A stretch of DNA of 12,516 bases from Desulfocapsa sp. (GTDB taxonomy: Bacteria > Desulfobacterota > Desulfobulbia > Desulfobulbales > Desulfocapsaceae). Positions 1 to 5,243 of this stretch are shown piece after piece. The first letter of the stretch is position 1. Each line of letters opens with the position of its first letter. The notes under the pieces are model-generated. The model searched no databases. It saw nothing but the letters and a program-made list of their open reading frames with translations, and was not told where the DNA came from. A program made the translations under genes and the position numbers. The stretch lies in the NCBI GenBank assembly GCA_029935135.1, contig JAOZKX010000024.1, positions 1 to 12,516 on the forward strand. The letters run 5' to 3'.

Positions 1-614
1 CAGATCTTGTTCCCCTTGAAAAGATTGCAGGCTTACCGGAACTTGGCTTTTTATCAGGGAATCTGGCTTTGGCAGTAAAACGATTTGATCGAAAAGAGAA
101 GCAACGGATTCATATTGAAGATTTTGCCCAAGTTTACAACATATTCCCAAATGATAAATACAACAAAGTCAGTTATGATAATATTACCAATATGATATGG
201 ATATTGACTGGTGAAACGGGACTCCGGGAGTTTATTCGACGCCTTACTTTTACCGTGCTGATAGGCAACGGTGATATGCATCTCAAAAACTGGTCTTTTA
301 TTTATAGCGATGGGGTTACACCAGAATTGTCTCCAGCTTATGATTTTGTCTCAACTGTTCCATATCTTCCCCGTGATGGCTTAGCACTGAACCTGGCTGG
401 TGAAAAAGATATGAGTATGATAGGTTTGAAGCATTTCAAGAAGCTCACTCGCAAAGCTGAAGTACCGGAATATCTGGTCATCGATACTGTACGGAAAACG
501 GTTGCGAGTACATTTGAGAAATGGAAGGAGCAGAAAATGTCATATGAGCTTCCCTCAGCACTTCGCAAACGGATTGACATGCATCTGGAAGGAGTCATAC
601 TCAATTTTGACTGA
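1..614 (+). CDS. hipA: HipA-family serine/threonine kinase, C-terminal part (5' end outside window)
   Basis: The reading frame is open to the left edge (first full codon at base 3) and stops with TGA at 612-614. The visible ~203 residues are the C-terminal half of a HipA toxin kinase. The segment A-V-K-R-F-D-R (from base 72) matches the ATP-lysine strand of the family. G-N-G-D-M-H-L-K-N (264-290) is the catalytic loop, with the catalytic Asp at 273-275 and a metal-binding Asn at 288-290. S-P-A-Y-D-F-V-S-T contains the Mg-binding Asp (342-344). Known HipA proteins phosphorylate glutamyl-tRNA synthetase and are normally neutralised by a HipB antitoxin encoded just upstream, which would be outside this window. 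A TTG at 69 is an internal Leu codon, not a start. The gene is on the opposite strand to the next block and ends 14 bases before a bax gene fragment, suggesting insertion or rearrangement. Family assignment is secure; substrate and antitoxin are not visible. Confidence 0.88.
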   Translation, partial: DLVPLEKIAGLPELGFLSGNLALAVKRFDRKEKQRIHIEDFAQVYNIFPNDKYNKVSYDNITNMIWILTGETGLREFIRRLTFTVLIGNGDMHLKNWSFIYSDGVTPELSPAYDFVSTVPYLPRDGLALNLAGEKDMSMIGLKHFKKLTRKAEVPEYLVIDTVRKTVASTFEKWKEQKMSYELPSALRKRIDMHLEGVILNFD

Positions 615-628
615 CTTTGGAGGTTTGC

Positions 629-718
629 GAGCAGGTCTTTATTGGTTACAGGGGCTTTTGAAGCAATAGGCTTCAGCCGATCTCTGTCGTCAAGGATCAA
701 CTCATTGCAGCGCAGAAT
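629..718 (-). pseudogene. Fragment of a bax-like glucosaminidase gene (direct repeat of 2867-2956)
   Basis: This 90-bp stretch aligns without gaps to 2867-2956 inside the intact bax gene, with 83 of 90 bases identical by my hand count, in the same orientation. Read on the minus strand it stays open in the bax frame and encodes 30 residues, 27 identical to Bax residues 94-123. Of the seven substitutions four are synonymous and three change residues (N to D, T to P, S to P). Similarity stops sharply at both ends: at 628, between the hipA stop and the repeat, and at 719. There is no start codon or continuation, so it cannot be a functional gene. It is best read as a scar of a second, diverged bax copy broken by rearrangement, or a small duplicated segment. 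Confidence 0.85.
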
Positions 719-826
719 GTAAAGTTTATAAAGTGGTAAGTTTTAAAGTTCAGTATGGCAGCGCAGCTGCGGTAATATATACTTTCTACTTTTCACTATC
801 ACTTGAGGGGGTACCCGCGGTAGCTA

Positions 827-880
827 TGTCACTCACAGCACATTGGCTATGAGTGACACAGGTCTTTACTCAATGTGCTG
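827..880. repeat. Two interlocking perfect inverted repeats
   Basis: Arm A, TGTCACTCA (827-835), is repeated inverted as TGAGTGACA (850-858). Arm B, CAGCACATTG (836-845), starts immediately after A and is repeated inverted as CAATGTGCTG (871-880). The order A-B-A'-B' means the two stems (9 and 10 bp, both perfect) cross each other, so an RNA could form either one or a pseudoknot-like combination, but not two simple nested hairpins. B' overlaps the last codons and stop of the minus-strand gene 870-1178. No T-run follows on either strand, so this is not an ordinary intrinsic terminator. Function unknown. Confidence 0.7.
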
Positions 881-1178
881 CAGCCTTAGCTGTATCTGTA
901 GCAGCACCGGCAGCCTTCTCGGTCAATGCCTCTGTTGCTTTGCTGGCAGCAGAATCAACGGCTTTATTCGCCTGATCCTTGGCAATACCAACGGCCTTAT
1001 CTGTTACATTGTCTACAACCTCGGAGGTTGCTTGATCAAGAGCAGATTTGGAAGCCTCTTCAGTGACTTTTCCAGCAATGGCTTCGGTGGAAGCATGGGC
1101 CGACAGGGTCATGCCAAAACAGAACAGCCCAATGGTAGCCATAGTAACGATAGATTTTTTACAATTGTTGATTTTCAT
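870..1178 (-). CDS. Exported Ala-rich helical small protein
   Basis: 102 residues. The first ~29 form a classic Sec signal peptide: a Lys-containing n-region, a hydrophobic stretch, then A-H-A before the predicted cleavage. The remainder is almost entirely Ala, Lys, Glu, Thr, Asp and Val with no Pro, Trp or Cys, in a spaced pattern (for example K-A-V-D-S-A-A-S-K-A-T) typical of long amphipathic helices or coiled coils, as in LEA-like or small periplasmic stress proteins. I do not recognise a specific family. The ATG at 1176-1178 has an AAGGAG Shine-Dalgarno six bases upstream, set in a small hairpin. The first 11 codons and the ribosome-binding site resemble those of the mscS gene at 4379. 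It is the last gene of the minus-strand envelope block, after HU. A periplasmic location is inferred from the signal peptide; the role is unknown. Confidence 0.8.
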   Translation of the reverse strand: MKINNCKKSIVTMATIGLFCFGMTLSAHASTEAIAGKVTEEASKSALDQATSEVVDNVTDKAVGIAKDQANKAVDSAASKATEALTEKAAGAATDTAKAAAH

Positions 1179-1181
1179 GAT

Positions 1182-1195
1182 GTACTCCTTAGTAC
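1182..1195 (-). promoter_or_regulatory. Shine-Dalgarno in hairpin loop (gene 870-1178)
   Basis: On the minus strand GTACT-AAGG-AGTAC forms a perfect 5-bp stem with the AAGG core of the ribosome-binding site as its loop. The AAGGAG ends six bases before the ATG. The same arrangement with a different stem sequence precedes mscS. Confidence 0.5.
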
Positions 1196-1211
1196 GATAT
1201 ATCCCGTAATC

Positions 1212-1239
1212 AGGATAGGTTATAAAATACAGCTATCAA
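1212..1239 (-). promoter_or_regulatory. Possible sigma-70 promoter for gene 870-1178
   Basis: On the minus strand TTGATA (1239-1234) and TATCCT (1217-1212) are separated by 16 bases in the 90-bp gap between HU and the exported Ala-rich gene. This gives a leader of roughly 25-30 bases. The -10 is a weak match, so this is tentative; co-transcription with HU is the alternative. Confidence 0.3.
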
Positions 1240-1268
1240 AATGATAACCATGTAAACAAAGGAAACTT

Positions 1269-1541
1269 CTACTGGACAGCATCACTCAGTTGTTTTCCGA
1301 CCTTAAATTTCACTACTTTTTTTGCTGCTACCTTCATCTCTTTTCCCGTCTGAGGGTTACGACATGTGCGAGCTGATCTCTCATTAACGGAAAATGTACC
1401 AAAACCAATCAGTGTCAGCTTGTTGCCCTTTTTCATGGTGTCTGTGGTTGCAGCCATAAAAGCCTGTAACACATCACCTGCTGACTTCTTACTAAGATCT
1501 GCTGATTCTGCGATTTTGTCGATAAGTTCTGTTTTGTTCAT
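1269..1541 (-). CDS. HU-family DNA-binding protein
   Basis: 90 residues, the exact usual length of HU. It has the N-terminal helical dimerisation region starting M-N-K-T-E-L-I, the G-F-G-T-F turn (residues 46-50) and the beta-arm R-N-P-Q-T-G (61-66) with the intercalating Pro63. HU dimers bend and compact DNA non-specifically and act in the nucleoid. A notable change is Cys at position 60, where the family has Gly in the G-R-N-P motif, at the arm tip beside Pro63. The ATG at 1539-1541 is preceded by AAGGA, which overlaps the stop codon of the upstream yqaE-like gene (TAAGGA), so the two genes are almost certainly co-transcribed and possibly translationally coupled. It could be an accessory HU rather than the main housekeeping copy. 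Family call is firm. Confidence 0.95.
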   Translation of the reverse strand: MNKTELIDKIAESADLSKKSAGDVLQAFMAATTDTMKKGNKLTLIGFGTFSVNERSARTCRNPQTGKEMKVAAKKVVKFKVGKQLSDAVQ

Positions 1542-1544
1542 TTG

Positions 1545-1559
1545 ATAAGTTTTCCTTAT
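1545..1559 (-). promoter_or_regulatory. Hairpin at the HU ribosome-binding site
   Basis: On the minus strand ATAAG-GAAAA-CTTAT forms a perfect 5-bp stem. It contains the HU Shine-Dalgarno AAGGA at the junction of stem and loop and includes the stop codon of the upstream gene. Pairing could tie HU translation to ribosomes finishing the yqaE-like gene. Confidence 0.4.
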
Positions 1560-1717
1560 TTGTTTTTAGCGACAACCCATATGGCATGTACAATTCCAGG
1601 GATGTAGCCAAGCAGGGTTAAAATAATATTGATCCAGAAATGTTTGCCAATACCAACCTGGAGAAACACTCCCAGGGGGGGCAAAATCACTGCACATAGT
1701 ATCTTGATAAGTTCCAT
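1556..1717 (-). CDS. yqaE: YqaE/Pmp3-family membrane proteolipid (UPF0057)
   Basis: A 53-residue gene read by hand on the minus strand. It begins M-E-L-I-K-I-L and contains the two hydrophobic helices and signature residues of the Pmp3/YqaE family: the I-L-P-P-L-G-V-F motif (residues 11-18) and L-L-G-Y-I-P-G-I-V-H-A (35-45). The protein is essentially two transmembrane segments joined by a short loop (G-I-G-K-H-F-W). Members are stress-induced plasma-membrane peptides; the yeast homologue affects membrane potential and cation sensitivity, while the bacterial role is poorly defined. The ATG at 1715-1717 has AAGGAAG just upstream. Its stop overlaps the HU Shine-Dalgarno, and it lies 49 bp downstream of the YidB-like gene, so it belongs to the same transcript. 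Codons 12-15 include a C7 run (G7 on the plus strand, 1675-1681), a potential slippage site. Confidence 0.93.
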   Translation of the reverse strand: MELIKILCAVILPPLGVFLQVGIGKHFWINIILTLLGYIPGIVHAIWVVAKNK

Positions 1718-1734
1718 AAGCTTCCTTTTTTATG
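1715..1734 (-). promoter_or_regulatory. Shine-Dalgarno in hairpin loop (yqaE-like gene)
   Basis: On the minus strand CATAA and TTATG form a 5-bp stem around a 10-base loop AAAAGGAAGC holding the ribosome-binding site. The 3' arm contains the ATG start codon itself, so folding would mask the start. Confidence 0.4.
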
Positions 1735-1766
1735 TTATATTTTCGGGTGGCTCTGGTGCTTTAGAG

Positions 1767-2207
1767 CTATTTATTGCCAAATAGTTTGCCCGCCAGTCCC
1801 AGAACACCCTCTACACCGCCAAGGGAATCAAGCAACGATCCACCACTGCTGGCATTATCAACCATTTGGGGAAGTGCTTCTGATAAGCCTCCTGCGGCCT
1901 CTTCTGTGCTCAATCCCAGCTTCGAGGCAAACTCGGTAATTTTATCAGAACCAATTGCATTACTGATCTGATCCGGCGAGATCCCAGCATTGGCACCATC
2001 ACCGAGCCATGACTTGGCCATATCGCCCAAACCACCGGTATCAAGATTATTTATCAAGGCACCGAGGTCAAAACCACCACTGCCACCGGTCAGGCCTGAT
2101 AATGCCGAGGCAAGGGATCCCATATCCAGATTACTGCCGGCATCACCACTGAGGTTACTTTTACTGAACATTTTTGCACCCAGTTGCAGCAATTCATCCA
2201 TATTCAT
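1767..2207 (-). CDS. YidB-like DUF937 protein
   Basis: 146 residues, no signal peptide. The C-terminal half carries the YidB/DUF937 pattern: W-L-G-D-G followed by I-S-P-D-Q-I-S-N-A-I-G-S-D-K (about residues 67-90), then L-G-L-S-T-E-E-A-A-G-G-L-S-E-A-L-P-Q-M-V-D. The N-terminal half is Gly/Ser/Leu-rich and low-complexity. Proteins of this family are small and cytosolic, often found near stress or envelope genes; no biochemical role is established that I know of. The ATG at 2205-2207 has AAGGA at suitable spacing on the minus strand; a second ATG two codons in is possible. It probably leads the yqaE-HU transcript, with 107 bp separating it from bax upstream. Confidence 0.88.
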   Translation of the reverse strand: MNMDELLQLGAKMFSKSNLSGDAGSNLDMGSLASALSGLTGGSGGFDLGALINNLDTGGLGDMAKSWLGDGANAGISPDQISNAIGSDKITEFASKLGLSTEEAAGGLSEALPQMVDNASSGGSLLDSLGGVEGVLGLAGKLFGNK

Positions 2208-2314
2208 AATTTTTTCCTTTTGTATAATTTTATTAAGGAGCTTACAATTCCATTTTCAATGTGTTGCAAATTTCTAATGGATATAACTGAAAAATATTCT
2301 GATAAAAATAGCCA

Positions 2315-3235
2315 TTACTTTTGGACTGTTTCAGTCACCGGTACTAATTCAATGGCAGGGCCCTTGGCAAGGTAAGCACCATCGACAGTTGTCAGGTGGT
2401 TGTAGTGAATGAGGTTTTCCAGATCATGTACATAGGTTTTTCCATGTTGTGAATAATGTACCATGCTGCCAACCAGAGCCAGGCCGGTGATTTCTTTACC
2501 CTGGCGGCGAAGTGCTGCTCTTTTGTTCCTGAAATCTGCGTAAGAATGCTGAGTGTTGAGATTAAGCATATAGGCAGCAATTGAATCAATTGGATGATCA
2601 AAAGAGGCAACCTTGTAATTGCCCTTGCCGATCTGTTTCCCTTTCGATGCGATGCCCTTTCCACCCCATGTCCATTGACCAAATAATGAATTCCCCTGTT
2701 CAGCAAAACGAGAGGTTCCCCAACCACTTTCATCGGCTGCTTGTGCCATGGCAAGGGAGGGTGGAATAATATCCACTCTATGAATGAGTGTTTCAAGTTG
2801 TTTTCGATCTATTGTGGTTGCCTTCTCATTTACAACACTATATTTGACAGCAAGGGGTAATAACCAGAGCAGGTCTTTATTGGTCACAGAGGCTTTTGAA
2901 GCAATAGTCTTCAGCCGATTTCGGTCGTCAAGAATCAACTCATTGCAGCGTAGAATTCCTGGTACCAGCAAGCGAAAAAAGAGCAGTTTCTTATGGGCAA
3001 CGCTTATTTTATCTACATACTTGTCTTTCCAGTTCCGGGGGATTCTGCTCAGATATATGCGAGGTACTTCGTGAATACCTTTTTCCCAGTTTTCTGTAGT
3101 GTATCTTTTTTCATTAAAGAGTGTGTCTATATCTTTATAGGATGTGAATGTATACTGTTCATCGGCAGTGGCATTGGGTGGCACAGGTGTAAAAATTCCC
3201 GTTGCCAAAAAAATATACAAAATAAGCCGAACCAT
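2315..3235 (-). CDS. bax: Bax-like N-acetylglucosaminidase (GH73 type)
   Basis: 306 residues. A short hydrophobic N-terminus (V-R-L-I-L-Y-I-F-L-A) suggests export. The C-terminal catalytic domain matches the Bax/FlgJ glucosaminidase family: A-Q-A-A-D-E-S-G-W-G-T-S-R-F with the catalytic Glu at residue 169, then N-S-L-F-G-Q-W-T-W, Y-M-L-N-L-N-T (222-228), F-R-x-x-R-A, and Y-S-Q-H-G-K-T-Y-V near the end, where family members have Y-S-x-x-G-x-x-Y-V. These enzymes cleave the glycan strand of peptidoglycan in the periplasm. Residues 94-123 are the segment duplicated at 629-718. The ATG at 3233-3235 has a loose AGGGTGA upstream, in the loop of a bulged stem (A-T-C-A-A-C against G-T-T-A-G-A-T). It follows mscS in the same orientation after 193 bp and may have its own promoter. 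Confidence in family is high; catalytic activity is inferred. Confidence 0.92.
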   Translation of the reverse strand: MVRLILYIFLATGIFTPVPPNATADEQYTFTSYKDIDTLFNEKRYTTENWEKGIHEVPRIYLSRIPRNWKDKYVDKISVAHKKLLFFRLLVPGILRCNELILDDRNRLKTIASKASVTNKDLLWLLPLAVKYSVVNEKATTIDRKQLETLIHRVDIIPPSLAMAQAADESGWGTSRFAEQGNSLFGQWTWGGKGIASKGKQIGKGNYKVASFDHPIDSIAAYMLNLNTQHSYADFRNKRAALRRQGKEITGLALVGSMVHYSQHGKTYVHDLENLIHYNHLTTVDGAYLAKGPAIELVPVTETVQK

Positions 3236-3428
3236 CTAACTTCACCCTACCTGTTGATATGTTAATGGTATGCTCTTCTTCTTTCCAGCCTTGGCAGCGG
3301 TGCAGTCATGGTCCCAGGTCACCTGGCCCAGTTTCAGCAGATTGGTTATCTGTGACAATGGATAATGGAGTTCTGGCAATATGTTTCAGGCTTCCTGGTC
3401 CAGAGACTGGCTAACTGTTCTTTCTCTT

Positions 3429-4379
3429 TCAGTCCGTAGCCTGCTGATACATATGCACATCTTGTTGAGGATAGGGGAAGGAGATCTCCTTTTCATCAAA
3501 GGTGAGTTTGATTTTTTCGGTCAAATCAAGGCGCACATCCCAATACTCTGCGGTTTTTACCCAGGGACGAACAATGAGATCCACACTGGACGCTCCAAGT
3601 TCGGCAACGGCGATGGCCGGTGCCGGATCATTAAGAATTCTCTCGTCAGCTTGTACCAATGCTTCAAGGGTACTCTTAGCCAGACGAATGTCATCGTCGT
3701 AACCAATCCCCACTACCAGATCTATTCGACGGGTTGCTTCGGCATTGATATTCGTGATCACCTCAGAAGTGATGCCGCTGTTCGGGACGATGATCTTCTG
3801 ATTATCTGGTGTCAGGATTATGGTACTGAAGATATCAATCTGCTGCACCTTCCCGGTGACCCCGCCGGCCGTAACGACATCGCCAACCCTGAATGGTTGA
3901 AAGAGAATCAGCATCACGCCGGAAGCAAAGTTGGAAAGCGAATCCTTAAGGGCCAGGCCAATAGCCAGACCGGCGGCACCGAGTATGGCAATAAAGGAGG
4001 TGGTTTTAATACCCATCTGGTCTGCTGCGGCAATGACAACAGCCGTAAGGAGTCCGTAGTAAATGAGTTTACTTAAGAAGCGTGACAGGGTTTCATCCAC
4101 TCCTCCTTTCATCAGCGCTTTTCTACCAATGGCTGCAAGCCACATGGCCAGCCAACGACCGATAACCAGAATAACAATGGCAATAATGATGCCTGGCCCG
4201 TGAGCAATGGACCAGTCTTCCGCAAACTGCAGATAGTGAAGATAGGTGTCTGGATTTAATGCTTCCTGTGCTTTGGCTATTCCTACAGATGTCTGCTCAG
4301 CAGCGTGGGCCATAGCAGAAGAGAACAGTGTAGCTGCAGGTAAGGCGACAATAGATTTTTTTAGATGGTTAGTTTTCAT
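3429..4379 (-). CDS. mscS: Small-conductance mechanosensitive channel (MscS family) with signal peptide
   Basis: 316 residues. An N-terminal signal peptide ending in A-H-A-A (about residues 1-27) precedes the channel; E. coli MscS lacks one. Three predicted membrane segments follow: ~62-84, ~102-120 and ~127-158. The third is the pore helix, with the family's glycine/alanine pattern G-A-A-G-L-A-I-G-L-A-L-K-D-S-L-S-N-F. The beta domain follows with F-R-V-G-D-V-V and the conserved V-P-N-S near residue 198, then an alpha/beta C-terminal vestibule. Such channels open under membrane tension to release solutes on osmotic down-shock, in the inner membrane. The ATG (4377-4379) has AAGGAG six bases upstream within a small hairpin. 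It heads the minus-strand envelope block with bax, yidB-like and yqaE-like genes, which fits an osmotic or envelope stress role. Confidence 0.94.
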   Translation of the reverse strand: MKTNHLKKSIVALPAATLFSSAMAHAAEQTSVGIAKAQEALNPDTYLHYLQFAEDWSIAHGPGIIIAIVILVIGRWLAMWLAAIGRKALMKGGVDETLSRFLSKLIYYGLLTAVVIAAADQMGIKTTSFIAILGAAGLAIGLALKDSLSNFASGVMLILFQPFRVGDVVTAGGVTGKVQQIDIFSTIILTPDNQKIIVPNSGITSEVITNINAEATRRIDLVVGIGYDDDIRLAKSTLEALVQADERILNDPAPAIAVAELGASSVDLIVRPWVKTAEYWDVRLDLTEKIKLTFDEKEISFPYPQQDVHMYQQATD

Positions 4380-4381
4380 GC

Positions 4382-4397
4382 TATGCTCCTTGGCATA
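4382..4397 (-). promoter_or_regulatory. Shine-Dalgarno in hairpin loop (mscS)
   Basis: On the minus strand TATGC-CAAGGA-GCATA forms a perfect 5-bp stem with the ribosome-binding core in the loop. Spacing to the ATG matches that of the exported gene at 1178, though the stem sequence differs, consistent with compensatory change. Confidence 0.5.
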
Positions 4398-4513
4398 ATT
4401 GAAGACAGAGCGCTACTTTTAACCTGCCCTGGTAATTAGAATAATTCCTAATATTACACCGTCTCTTCTGAAATGTCCAATGACTTTTCTCATGTTTTCG
4501 ATAACATTGATGC

Positions 4514-4618
4514 ATGATTGTTGACATCAGATATATACGACATGTTGAAGCCCTTGCAGAAAACAGAAATCTTCCCCGTACGGCTAAGGAGTTGTGGATG
4601 ATCTCTGACTATTGGTAG
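4514..4618 (+). pseudogene. Remnant ORF with LysR-like N-terminus
   Basis: A 34-codon plus-strand frame opens with ATG at 4514 and stops at an amber TAG (4616-4618). Its residues D-I-R-Y-I-R-H-V-E-A-L-A-E-N-R-N-L resemble the start of LysR-type regulators, where the first helix of the winged HTH has the pattern D-x-R-x-x-R-x-F-x-x-V-A-E-x-x-N-F, followed by R-T-A-K-E-L. It then diverges. The same frame continues past the TAG into sequence antisense to the DUF1566 gene, so any original gene is truncated. Absence of a clear Shine-Dalgarno argues against expression. LysR origin is a weak inference. Confidence 0.3.
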
Positions 4619-4702
4619 CAGAATGGGGGAAAAGTGGAGCTTGCAACCATCGGTGGATGTATTCACTTCCTTACATATAAGGGGGACAGTCTGCTCACTA
4701 TT

Positions 4703-5200
4703 CTATTGCTCCGGGACTCCATCACGGACGCAACGAACATGATGCTTTTCGGTCTTTATCTTCCATATATCGTCCCCGTTACCGAAAAAGACACTCCATG
4801 CGCTTACATGTGTACCATCTGCAAGACTCGTCGCTGACCAGTAATTTGCAGATTGACAGGAAACGACTGGGTCAATGGCTGGATAATATCTGCTGTAATC
4901 AACAAGGGATTTCAGCTCCCGTATATTGGGTAATCGCCAATCGGTTTTCGCGTCAAGGGATAGATTCTCACAATAGCTTAGCGCATCCTGCCAGGTGTGG
5001 GGGCTGGTATTATTGCTTTTCTGCCACTCCAGTCCGGTTCCCTGATCAAGTACTGTGCTGCTCTCGCTATTATAAGGTCCAATGGCATGGGCAGATGGAC
5101 TGAAGAGAAGCAGGGTGATGCCCACGATATGCCCAATGGTTTTCCTCTGTATGACGGACCGGGAACGCCATCTTCGCTGTTCTCTCTGTTTTATGAGCAT
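4703..5200 (-). CDS. Exported DUF1566 (Lcl C-terminal-like) protein, second copy
   Basis: 165 residues from the ATG at 5198-5200. The frame is open further upstream, but that part overlaps the preceding gene out of frame and shows no domain, so the later ATG is chosen. An Arg-rich n-region (R-R-W-R-S-R-S) and a hydrophobic stretch ending S-A-H-A form a signal peptide (about residues 1-37). The mature part is one DUF1566 domain: T-G-L-E-W-Q, T-W-Q-D-A-L-S-Y-C, T-D-W-R-L-P-N-I-R-E-L, V-D-Y-S, Y-W-S-A-T, A-W-S-V and the terminal V-R-C-V-R. The fold belongs to the C-type-lectin-like group in secreted bacterial proteins; the ligand is unknown. It is clearly paralogous to the gene just upstream (43-bp gap), pointing to a tandem duplication. 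The Shine-Dalgarno is weak, so translation may depend on the upstream gene. Confidence 0.85.
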   Translation of the reverse strand: MLIKQREQRRWRSRSVIQRKTIGHIVGITLLLFSPSAHAIGPYNSESSTVLDQGTGLEWQKSNNTSPHTWQDALSYCENLSLDAKTDWRLPNIRELKSLVDYSRYYPAIDPVVSCQSANYWSATSLADGTHVSAWSVFFGNGDDIWKIKTEKHHVRCVRDGVPEQ

Positions 5201-5243
5201 TTCTAGACCTGTGGAAATAATTGAATGTGAGATACCATCAACT

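Larger units (their letters stand above)
4380..4702. other. 323-bp region without an intact gene
   Basis: It holds the mscS leader on the right-to-left strand (4380-4440), an AT-rich partial dyad near 4435-4455 (TTAG...CTAA around GAATAATTC), and a short plus-strand remnant ORF at 4514-4618. No convincing terminator for the DUF1566 genes and no strong promoter were found by eye. Confidence 0.6.

Noticed and set aside
810..822. GGGTACCC and nearby TACC/GGTA palindromes as an attachment site
   Set aside because: Short, common palindromes with no flanking repeat copy elsewhere in the window and no integrase gene.
843..1244. 133-codon plus-strand frame opposite the exported Ala-rich gene
   Set aside because: Cys/Ser/Gly-rich composition, no ribosome-binding site and full overlap with a minus-strand gene that has a signal peptide and AAGGAG. 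It is an antisense shadow.
3381..4076. 231-codon plus-strand frame inside mscS
   Set aside because: It is antisense to an unmistakable MscS channel and has no recognisable domain or start signal.
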